The position numbers and the translations under genes are program-made. DNA of 29,207 nt from an uncultured Ruminococcus sp. (GTDB lineage: Bacteria > Bacillota > Clostridia > Oscillospirales > Ruminococcaceae): assembly GCA_946183385.1 (NCBI GenBank), contig CAMHBN010000001.1, positions 1 through 29,207 on the forward strand, given 5' to 3'. Shown here piece by piece: positions 22,476 through 28,967 of this stretch. Positions within the stretch are counted from its first letter, which is position 1. Each line of letters starts with the position of its first letter. The notes below the pieces were generated by a model. That model was not told the DNA's origin, searched no databases, and was given only the letters and a program-made list of their open reading frames with translations.

Positions 22476-23492
22476 TTACTCCTTTACACGCTGAATGTGG
22501 ACGAGGTGGGCAATGGCGGGGATACTCTCTCCCTGCTGCAGCGACATCGTGGACATCAGCGCACCCGTTGCCGCGAAGAGCATATTTCCTATCCTGCCCT
22601 CCTCTATCATCGGCAGGAAGAGCCCGCACAGCACGCTCGCGCTGCACCCGCACCCCGAGCCGCCGCAGTGGGTATCCTGCCTGTCGCTGTCGAAGATGAG
22701 CTCGCCGCAGTCGCGGTGCTGCTTGGTGATATCGACGCCCTGCTTCTGCATGAACTCTTTGACGAGCCTGCTCCCGACGGTGCCGAGGTCGCCCGTGACG
22801 ATGTAGTCATAGTCCGCGGGAGCCGTCCCCGTCGCCTCGAGGTAGCGCATTATCGTTGTCGCAGCGGCGGGAGCCATAGCGCTGCCCATATTGGTGATGT
22901 CGCTTATGCCCATGTCGGCAATGCGCCCGATGCAGCCTCCCACGACAGCCGCCCTGCCCTTGCCGCGGGAGAGTATGACAGCTCCCGAGGCGGTACACGT
23001 CCACTGCGAGGTGGGAGTGCGCTGTCCGCCGTATGAGAGCGGCGCACGGAACTGCCTTTCCGCCGTGGAAAAATGCGACGAGGTGACGGCAGCGGCGCGC
23101 TTGGAGACGCCGTTGTCCACGAGCACGGACGAGAGGAGCATACCCTCCGCCATAGTCGAGCACGCGCCGTAAATGCCGAGGAAGGGTATGCCGAGCTCCC
23201 GCAGCCCGTAGGACGAGCCCGTGCACTGGTTGATGAGGTCGCCCGCGCATACCGAGTCTATATCCTCCTTGACGAGCCCCGCCTTCTTGACGGCGAGGCT
23301 TACGGCTTCGAGCTGAAAGCGGCTCTCCGCCTGCTCCCACGTACTGCGCCCGAAGTGGCTGTCGCTTATTATCTCGTCGAAGCACTTACCGAGCGGACCG
23401 CGCCCCTCCTTATCGCCGACGACAGCGGCGTGGCTCTCTATACGGACGGGAGCGCCGAGCCTGAACGCTCCCCGTGAAAGATACTCAGCCAT
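22476..23492 (-). CDS. spoVAD: Stage V sporulation protein AD
   Basis: A 338-aa soluble protein with a thiolase-like fold, the SpoVA component known to bind dipicolinic acid. Recognisable family segments include GKCFDEIISDSHFG, YGACSTMAEG, HFSTAERQFR and GGSGCGCSASVL near the C-terminus; the length is normal. The start ATG at 23492 follows GGAGG, but this site is folded into the 3' arm of a terminator-like hairpin (23501-23534). The upstream neighbour is a CPBP protease, not spoVAC, which normally precedes spoVAD. Forespore-specific transcription would be expected, but no clear sigma-G promoter was found. Confidence 0.94.
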   Translation of the reverse strand: MAEYLSRGAFRLGAPVRIESHAAVVGDKEGRGPLGKCFDEIISDSHFGRSTWEQAESRFQLEAVSLAVKKAGLVKEDIDSVCAGDLINQCTGSSYGLRELGIPFLGIYGACSTMAEGMLLSSVLVDNGVSKRAAAVTSSHFSTAERQFRAPLSYGGQRTPTSQWTCTASGAVILSRGKGRAAVVGGCIGRIADMGISDITNMGSAMAPAAATTIMRYLEATGTAPADYDYIVTGDLGTVGSRLVKEFMQKQGVDITKQHRDCGELIFDSDRQDTHCGGSGCGCSASVLCGLFLPMIEEGRIGNMLFAATGALMSTMSLQQGESIPAIAHLVHIQRVKE

Positions 23493-23494
23493 AG

Positions 23495-23534
23495 AAAAAA
23501 CCTCCGTTCGGGGATATTATCCCACAGACGGAGG
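23495..23534 (-). terminator. Terminator-like hairpin covering the spoVAD ribosome site
   Basis: CCTCCGT (23501-23507) pairs with ACGGAGG (23528-23534), with an inner GGGATA/TATCCC stem. On the minus strand a six-T run follows. The GGAGG for spoVAD is part of the downstream arm, so the element either ends the upstream transcript or hides the ribosome site. Confidence 0.75.
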
Positions 23535-23541
23535 CTATTAT

Positions 23542-24579
23542 TCATCCCTCGAATTCCTGGAACGCAAGCGCAGCAAAGATCACATTCATCACGAGGAAGA
23601 CGAGAATGGTGATGCAGGAGAATATCCAGCCGTAGTGCTTGGCGGGCGGGTTGTTCTCGCGGACATAGGATACAGCGTGCTTTCTCTTGATGATGAGGAA
23701 CACGATACCCGCCACGAACATCACTCCGAGCACAGCGTACTCGACTATCGCTCCCGCTGTTTCGGGGAGCTTGTTTACGAGGAAGGTCAGCGCGTCGCCG
23801 AACAGGAAGTTGTTGATGATGTGGAGGGCTATCGACCAGACCAAGCCGTATTCCATAGCCGCGTAGCCGAAGATAACGCCGACGTATACCGCGAAAACGG
23901 ACTGCGTGGGATTGGCGTGCATAATGCCGAATAGTATCGCAGAGGACAGTATCGCGCAGAATTTTCCGCAGCCCGCCCTCTCGAAGGTATGCATAACGAA
24001 GCCGCGGTAGACTATCTCCTCGGCTATCGGACCCAAAAAGCTCGCATAGAGGAACATGGATATCGTGGTGCTTCCCGATTGCGACGACTCTATCGCCTGC
24101 TGAAGCGTCAGCCCGACCTGATTGAGCAGCCACTCAACGCCCAGATCCATGAAATAGAACGGCAGCTGACAGCACATAAGTACGCACACCAGCATTACGA
24201 GCTTGCCGAATGTCATTTTTCTGTGGGGCTCGAATATCTTTTTCAGCGGCAGAGCCTTGATGAAGAACAGCGTCAGGAATATGACGCCGATAATAACGCC
24301 TGCTATCAGTCCGCCTGCGTGCTCGGTCAGGGTATCACTGTATTCCTGTATGAGCCTGTCGTATTCCGCTTTGTCGCCCATTGTTTTTACCGTATAGTAT
24401 ATGAAGTTTGCGAACATGACCGCGAAGAACGCACCGTAGAAGATGCACGTATATATCAGCAGTCCGCCGCCCATATACTCGACCTTGCCCTTGAAGCTCT
24501 TGCGCTCGGCGACCTCGGGGGTCAGCGCATTCGGCGGCGGAGCGGTCTGAACCGTGTTTATGTGTTCGTTGTTATCCAA
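23542..24579 (-). CDS. CPBP-family intramembrane metalloprotease (second copy)
   Basis: A 345-aa membrane protein. It has a Pro-rich cytoplasmic N-terminus (1-35), several hydrophobic segments and the CPBP active site: EEIVYR (Glu187, Glu188, Arg192), FGIMH (Phe217, His221) and HIINN (His253, Asn256). Its substrate is unknown. It shares little beyond these motifs with the CPBP protein at 17849-18808. The start is TTG at 24577-24579 after GGTGAG. It has its own promoter, whose -35 box lies in the loop of the preceding gene's hairpin. It is followed by spoVAD after a terminator-like hairpin. Confidence 0.9.
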   Translation of the reverse strand: MDNNEHINTVQTAPPPNALTPEVAERKSFKGKVEYMGGGLLIYTCIFYGAFFAVMFANFIYYTVKTMGDKAEYDRLIQEYSDTLTEHAGGLIAGVIIGVIFLTLFFIKALPLKKIFEPHRKMTFGKLVMLVCVLMCCQLPFYFMDLGVEWLLNQVGLTLQQAIESSQSGSTTISMFLYASFLGPIAEEIVYRGFVMHTFERAGCGKFCAILSSAILFGIMHANPTQSVFAVYVGVIFGYAAMEYGLVWSIALHIINNFLFGDALTFLVNKLPETAGAIVEYAVLGVMFVAGIVFLIIKRKHAVSYVRENNPPAKHYGWIFSCITILVFLVMNVIFAALAFQEFEG

Positions 24580-24613
24580 TTTAACTCACCTTTCTTGGTA
24601 AAATATTAATCTT

Positions 24614-24642
24614 ATTATAACACAACCGCGCGGATTTGTCAA
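24614..24642 (-). promoter_or_regulatory. Promoter of the second CPBP gene
   Basis: Minus-strand TTGACA (24637-24642), 17-bp spacer, TATAAT (24614-24619). Confidence 0.85.
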
Positions 24643-24651
24643 TCCGCGCGG
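24626..24651 (-). terminator. G+C-rich hairpin after the MazF gene
   Basis: CCGCGCGGATT and AATCCGCGCGG form an 11-bp perfect stem with a 4-nt loop. The following minus-strand sequence is TTGTGTT, a fair U-tract. The TTGACA of the next promoter covers the loop and two adjacent stem bases. Confidence 0.75.
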
Positions 24652-24658
24652 AAGGGTG

Positions 24659-25006
24659 TCATATTTCGAGCCCGAAGCTTATCGAGAGGGCGGTGTTGAC
24701 CTTATCCATCGAGTTGAGGTCGAGCTCGCCCATCTTGTCCTTGAGCCGCTTCTTATCTATGGTGCGCACCTGCTCGAGCAGGACGATGCTGTCCTTGGCA
24801 AGTCCGCACTTCTCAGCCTGCACCTCAATATGGGTGGGCAGGCGGTTCTTGTCGCGCTGGCTCGTGATAGCCGCCGCGATGACCGTGGGGCTGTGGCGGT
24901 TGCCGACATCGTTCTGGACTATAAGTACGGGTCTGATACCGCCCTGCTCCGAGCCGACAACAGGGCTGAGGTCGGCGTAGTATATTTCTCCTCTTTTAAC
25001 TGACAT
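24659..25006 (-). CDS. MazF/PemK-type endoribonuclease toxin without visible antitoxin
   Basis: A 115-aa protein matching the MazF/NdoA family of sequence-specific mRNA-cleaving ribonucleases: KRGEIYYADLSPVVGSEQGG, IRPVLIVQND and TVIAAAITSQ carry the catalytic Arg and Thr region. The length is normal. In Bacillus the toxin gene follows a small antitoxin gene, but no ORF precedes this one in 25007-25270. Instead its leader contains an 11-bp inverted repeat (25045-25083) beside a weak promoter. GGAG is correctly placed before the ATG. The antitoxin may be encoded elsewhere, or the enzyme may act in general RNA processing. Confidence 0.92.
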   Translation of the reverse strand: MSVKRGEIYYADLSPVVGSEQGGIRPVLIVQNDVGNRHSPTVIAAAITSQRDKNRLPTHIEVQAEKCGLAKDSIVLLEQVRTIDKKRLKDKMGELDLNSMDKVNTALSISFGLEI

Positions 25007-25044
25007 AGCATTTATCTCCTGTGAAAAGATTTGGTTTTCTGCGT

Positions 25045-25083
25045 ATAGTCAGCACCGCGCAAAGCCTGCACTGTGCTGACTAT
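25045..25083. promoter_or_regulatory. 11-bp inverted repeat in the mazF leader
   Basis: ATAGTCAGCAC (25045-25055) and GTGCTGACTAT (25073-25083) are exact inverted repeats around 17 nt. They lie immediately downstream of a GATAAT-type -10 (25084-25089). It could be an operator or a transcript-start hairpin. The rest of the gap to 25355 holds only the promoter and leader of the next gene. Confidence 0.6.
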
Positions 25084-25215
25084 ATTATCCCACTTGAGTA
25101 TGGATTTATACAGCCGCTGTACATTATATGCTACCGCACCTGAAAATGTTTGGGTAATTCATAATATTCGCAGTCACATATCCCTGTTAATTTTTTGCAA
25201 ATTCACAAAAAGCTC

Positions 25216-25244
25216 TTGTAAAATAATACAGGATGTGATAATAT
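25216..25244 (+). promoter_or_regulatory. Possible promoter of the leucine-rich-repeat dockerin gene
   Basis: TTGTAA (25216-25221), 17-bp spacer, TAATAT (25239-25244) in very A/T-rich sequence. Other -10 positions nearby are possible. Confidence 0.4.
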
Positions 25245-25267
25245 ATATAATAGGGAAAAATTCTTAA

Positions 25268-25334
25268 GGTGCAGCAGAGAGATATTAGCCGCACCAATTC
25301 ACGGCAGTCTGCAAAGGGGAATATGCAGGCGCCG
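25268..25334 (+). promoter_or_regulatory. Structured leader of the leucine-rich-repeat dockerin gene
   Basis: Two hairpins can form: GGTGC (25268-25272) with GCACC (25291-25295), and CGGC/CTGCA (25302-25313) with TGCAG/GCCG (25324-25334) around a 10-nt purine-rich loop. It matches no riboswitch that I recognise. Confidence 0.4.
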
Positions 25335-25355
25335 ATATATAAGGATGTGTTTGGT

Positions 25356-27962
25356 ATGAAAAAACTTATCGCGATAGCCCTCGCGGGAATGATGGGGCTG
25401 TGTTCGCTCTCGTTCAATATCTCGCATAACGAGTATAAGCCCGCCACGGCTTATGCCGCGGATGAATACACTCAGGGCACCTTCGGCAACTTCAACTACA
25501 GGAATTATTCGACCTATACCGTCATCAGCGGCACAACGGGCTCGCTCGTCGGAGCGGTCACCGTCCCCGAGACCATAGACGGTCTCCCCGTTCTGACCAT
25601 TTACCCGAATGTGTTCAAGGGACAGGATAGGATGACCTCGCTGTCGCTGCCGTCCACCGTCAAGAACATACCGAACGAGGCGCTTAACACCGTCGATTAT
25701 GAGGACGGCAAATACATGGAGGGCGACAAGTTCTCGTCTCTGCAAAGCATAACCGTTTCGCCGAACAACCCCTATTTCGCAAGTAAGGACGGCGTGCTCT
25801 ACAGCAAGGATATGTCTACCCTCATAGCCTGTCCTCCCGGAAAGGACGGCGCTTTCTCGGTACCGTCCGGAGTAACGGCGATAACTTCGCACGCCTTTGA
25901 CTACTGTGCCGTGACGTCGGTAACACTGCCGGAGGGCTTGAAGGCAATACCCGATTACGGCTTCTACCGCTGCTTTTATCTGAAGAATATACAGCTTCCC
26001 GATTCGCTCACGTCGATAGGTCAGCGCGCCTTCCAGAACACGGGGCTCGATTCCATCGTGATACCCAAGAACTGCGAGAGCATCGGTCTTTTCTGCTTCT
26101 TCTACACGACGTCCATGGCGACCATAACCTTCGAGAACCCCAAGTGCAACATCATGGGCAACAACTATACTATATGCAATGCCTTCGATGACGACTATAC
26201 ATACAGGGGCACGATAAGGGGCTATTCGGGCTCAACCGCATCTCAGTTCGCGAGCAGGTACGGCTATAAATTCGAGTCGCTCGGCGAGCCGCCCGCAACT
26301 ACTGCATCGGCGACCGAGACCACGACTACCACCACTACCACGACCGCAACAACAACCACCACGACAACAACCACTACCACCACCACAACAACTACCACCG
26401 CGACCACGACAACTCAGCCCACGACCACGACCGTCAAGCAGGACAGCTACACCATCCTCGACTATGATGAATCTCCGCTGTATGTCGGTGAGCAGAGAGC
26501 GATATACGTGTACAATTCCGAAACGTACAAGTGCTCGGGCGTTTACGTGACGGATATGTCCGACAACGTTTCGTACAAATACAACGAGTCGCGCGGCATA
26601 ATCTACATCACCGCCCTGTCCGAGGGTACGGCGAATCTCACCATTCGCGAGAAGGACAGCGTTATAGGCGAAAAGGTGAAGATATCCTTCATCGCAAAGC
26701 CCGCGACCACTACCGAGGCGCCTGTTACGTCTGCGACCGAGACCACCACAACGACGATACCCGTTGACAGGAGCGTCCGCATCAAGATAGTGAGCTATCC
26801 GACCAAGACCGTCTATGATATCGGCGAGAAGCTCGATATAGCAGGACTTGCGGTCAAGACGTGGGTAGTTGACGGATACGGCGACGAGCACGCCGACAAC
26901 TACGGCAACGCATACAGCGTGTCCGACCACGCCTCGCTGTTCGAGGTAACGGGCTTTGACAGCTCGGCTCCGGGCGAGCATATCATAACAGTTACCTTCA
27001 GGAAGTACAACTCGGAGAATAAGCTGCTGACGGACAGCGAGACATTCTCGGTGTATGTCATTGCTCCGACTACCACTTCGACAACAACTACCACGACTAC
27101 CACCACAACAACGACTACGACTACAACAACAACTACGACTACTGCCACTAAACCCGCTTCCGCGACCCAGACAACGAAAACACAGGGTACGACCGCTCCT
27201 CCCACCACCACTACCACTACGACTACCACCACCACCACAACTACGAAGACCACGACGACAACTACCACCACCACGACCCGTCCCGCTACGACGACTCAGT
27301 GCGGCGTGCGGATACAGGTGATAAGCTACCCCACCAAGACGGTATATGAATGGGGCGAGCAGCTCGACCTGAAGGGGCTGACGATAAAGGTCTGGTCGTG
27401 GGACCAGTACGGCAATGAAGTCGAGGAGAACGGCGGCAAGCCCTACGTAGTTTCGGAGCGCCCCGACCTGTTCAACTACATGGGCTTCAACAGCAATATC
27501 GCGGGCGAACGTGACATAATCATCACCTTCGGAAGCTACATCAGCCGCCTCAACAACTACGTCTCCACGAATACGAAGATAAAGGTCTACGTAAATGAGA
27601 AGCCTGTTCCGACTACGTCCTCCAAGGCAACGACCACCGCAAAGACCACGACCGCGACAACGGCTGTAACGACCACGACTACTCCGGTGTCTACGACTGC
27701 GCCCGTCAAGCCCGCCGACTATGACCTCGGCGACGTAAACCGCGACGGGGCGATAAACTCCAAGGACGCAACGGACATCCTCAAAGCCTATGCCGCTTAT
27801 TCAACGGGAAATGTCCCCAAGCTGACCGAGTCGCAGAAGCTTGCCGCCGATGTAAACGGCGACGGAGCGATAAACTCCAAGGATGCATCGGTAGTCCTCA
27901 AATACTACTCGTACCTGTCCACGGGCGGCAAGAAGTCGCTGAAGGATTTCCTCACACAATAG
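25356..27962 (+). CDS. Secreted leucine-rich-repeat, Ig-like, dockerin protein
   Basis: An 868-aa exported protein without a recognisable enzyme domain. Order: signal peptide (1-34, ending TAYA), BspA-type leucine-rich repeats (about 60-310, with units such as LPSTVKNIPNEAL and LPDSLTSIGQRAF), long Thr linker (about 313-374), a divergent Ig-like domain (about 375-470), two clearly related Ig-like domains each starting VRI-x-SYPTKTVY (near 490 and 666) separated by Thr linkers, and a C-terminal type I dockerin with two near-identical calcium loops (DVNRDGAINSKDA and DVNGDGAINSKDA). It is probably a non-catalytic adhesion or substrate-binding part of a cellulosome-like complex. The start at 25356 was chosen for the MKKLIAIALAG signal peptide; an extended in-frame reading from 25269 would bury it. 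Confidence 0.88.
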   Translation: MKKLIAIALAGMMGLCSLSFNISHNEYKPATAYAADEYTQGTFGNFNYRNYSTYTVISGTTGSLVGAVTVPETIDGLPVLTIYPNVFKGQDRMTSLSLPSTVKNIPNEALNTVDYEDGKYMEGDKFSSLQSITVSPNNPYFASKDGVLYSKDMSTLIACPPGKDGAFSVPSGVTAITSHAFDYCAVTSVTLPEGLKAIPDYGFYRCFYLKNIQLPDSLTSIGQRAFQNTGLDSIVIPKNCESIGLFCFFYTTSMATITFENPKCNIMGNNYTICNAFDDDYTYRGTIRGYSGSTASQFASRYGYKFESLGEPPATTASATETTTTTTTTTATTTTTTTTTTTTTTTTTATTTTQPTTTTVKQDSYTILDYDESPLYVGEQRAIYVYNSETYKCSGVYVTDMSDNVSYKYNESRGIIYITALSEGTANLTIREKDSVIGEKVKISFIAKPATTTEAPVTSATETTTTTIPVDRSVRIKIVSYPTKTVYDIGEKLDIAGLAVKTWVVDGYGDEHADNYGNAYSVSDHASLFEVTGFDSSAPGEHIITVTFRKYNSENKLLTDSETFSVYVIAPTTTSTTTTTTTTTTTTTTTTTTTTTATKPASATQTTKTQGTTAPPTTTTTTTTTTTTTTKTTTTTTTTTTRPATTTQCGVRIQVISYPTKTVYEWGEQLDLKGLTIKVWSWDQYGNEVEENGGKPYVVSERPDLFNYMGFNSNIAGERDIIITFGSYISRLNNYVSTNTKIKVYVNEKPVPTTSSKATTTAKTTTATTAVTTTTTPVSTTAPVKPADYDLGDVNRDGAINSKDATDILKAYAAYSTGNVPKLTESQKLAADVNGDGAINSKDASVVLKYYSYLSTGGKKSLKDFLTQ

Positions 27963-27969
27963 CACACTT

Positions 27970-28001
27970 GCAGGCGGTTCATCTGAGCCGCCTGCTTTTT
28001 T
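27970..28001 (+). terminator. Terminator of the leucine-rich-repeat dockerin gene
   Basis: GCAGGCGG (27970-27977) pairs with CCGCCTGC (27988-27995), followed by six T. Confidence 0.85.
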
Positions 28002-28005
28002 GCGG

Positions 28006-28034
28006 CTGTAGGGGTCGATGCCTTCATCGACCCG
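28006..28034 (+). repeat. TGTAGGG hairpin family, unit 7
   Basis: CTGTAGGGGTCGATG with CATCGACCCGCC. It begins 5 bp after the terminator T-run. Confidence 0.75.
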
Positions 28035-28045
28035 CCGATAATGTC

Positions 28046-28072
28046 GGGCTGATGTGGGCATCAGCCCCTACA
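28046..28072 (-). repeat. TGTAGGG hairpin family, unit 8
   Basis: GGGCTGATG and CATCAGCCCCTACA. It forms an inverted pair with unit 7. Confidence 0.75.
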
Positions 28073-28103
28073 TTCGGTTGAATGTGGTGCGGCGGTATAT
28101 TGG

Positions 28104-28129
28104 CGGGCGGCGGAACGCCGCCCCTACAG
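28104..28129 (-). repeat. TGTAGGG hairpin family, unit 9
   Basis: GGGCGGCG and CGCCGCCCCTACAG. It lies 17 bp before the next promoter. Confidence 0.75.
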
Positions 28130-28145
28130 GCTTTATCGCAAAATA

Positions 28146-28174
28146 TTGACATTTTTCGGCAATTGTGGTATCAT
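28146..28174 (+). promoter_or_regulatory. Promoter of the 222-aa membrane protein gene
   Basis: TTGACA (28146-28151), 17-bp spacer, TATCAT (28169-28174). Confidence 0.75.
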
Positions 28175-28239
28175 TAAACCGTGTTATGCACCCCGCAAAA
28201 TCAAAATGACCTGCGGATACTATACTAAGGAGAATTATT

Positions 28240-28908
28240 ATGAGCCTCACAGATTTTTCAGGCGGCAGAAAACAGCCGTCACCTGCTGCTGCGATCATCG
28301 TACTGGCGATTCTTGCGGCACTTGGACTTTTTATGGGAATATCGGGCTTTTTCAAGGCTGAAATGTCCCTTGACGACGCTCTGGCAACAGGTCCGAAATC
28401 AGGAAAATGCGTCAGCGGAGTTCCCGCCTACGGTGCAAATCACCCGAATTTCGAGTATTCACACAAGCTCAGCTTTATCCCGCTGATAAACGAATACTAC
28501 TACCTCGTAATGTCGGAGGATATGCAGAGCGGTGTTCTTGTACGTGCAGACAAGGACTTCGGCAAAAACTTCAGCAGCGAGGACTATTCCAATATCACAG
28601 GGATAAGGATAAAGGGCAACGTAAAAAGCACAAGCAAAAAGGTTCGGGAGACCTTCACGGGTATTGACTACAGAGCAGTACACAGCTCATACTACATAGA
28701 CCTGCTCAGCACCAAAATGAGCATATACTGGCTTATCATAGGCATATACAATGTCATAGCCCTTGTGTGCGTCATCATACACCTCAAAAAGAACGGCGTC
28801 GGCAGCTCGCCTGCTACTGTAGCGGGCAAGATAACCGCAGGCGTACTGGTGCTGGGCTCATTTTACTGCACATATCTCCTCATAGTTATGATAGTTCAGT
28901 TAGTGTGA
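28240..28908 (+). CDS. Membrane protein of unknown function
   Basis: A 222-aa protein, not recognised. It has one N-terminal transmembrane helix (about 16-38), a polar domain of about 120 residues (40-160) rich in Tyr, Lys and Asp, then two C-terminal helices (about 161-182 and 197-221). With an odd helix count, the polar domain may face outside. Codon use appears less G+C-biased than in its neighbours. The start follows AAGGAG. It is transcribed alone. Immediately downstream is a second consensus promoter leading into the hairpin array at the window edge. Confidence 0.8.
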   Translation: MSLTDFSGGRKQPSPAAAIIVLAILAALGLFMGISGFFKAEMSLDDALATGPKSGKCVSGVPAYGANHPNFEYSHKLSFIPLINEYYYLVMSEDMQSGVLVRADKDFGKNFSSEDYSNITGIRIKGNVKSTSKKVRETFTGIDYRAVHSSYYIDLLSTKMSIYWLIIGIYNVIALVCVIIHLKKNGVGSSPATVAGKITAGVLVLGSFYCTYLLIVMIVQLV

Positions 28909-28936
28909 GGAATTGTGCGGATCGGACTGTCTCCGA

Positions 28937-28965
28937 TTGACAAAACCGCACTTCAATGGTATAAT
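28937..28965 (+). promoter_or_regulatory. Consensus promoter leading into the hairpin array
   Basis: TTGACA (28937-28942), 17-bp spacer, TATAAT (28960-28965): perfect consensus, with no convincing coding sequence downstream inside the window. Confidence 0.8.
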
Positions 28966-28967
28966 AT

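Noticed and set aside
22474..22653. 60-residue N-terminal extension of spoVAE
   Set aside because: The sequence is spoVAD read in another frame; the ATG at 22473 has its own ribosome site and matches the family start.
23535..23575. Sigma-G promoter upstream of spoVAD
   Set aside because: A GAATAAT-like -10 was seen, but no matching -35 at the right distance.
25261..25340. Cyclic-di-GMP or cobalamin riboswitch before the LRR dockerin gene
   Set aside because: The conserved cores of those classes are not present.
25269..25355. Upstream extension of the leucine-rich-repeat protein by 29 residues
   Set aside because: It would bury the signal peptide, and the RNA there is a structured leader. 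Neither upstream ATG has a well-spaced ribosome site.
26320..27300. Repetitive ACC/ACG/ACA tracts as possible CRISPR or tandem-repeat array
   Set aside because: They encode Thr linkers in frame, with no regular repeat-spacer pattern.
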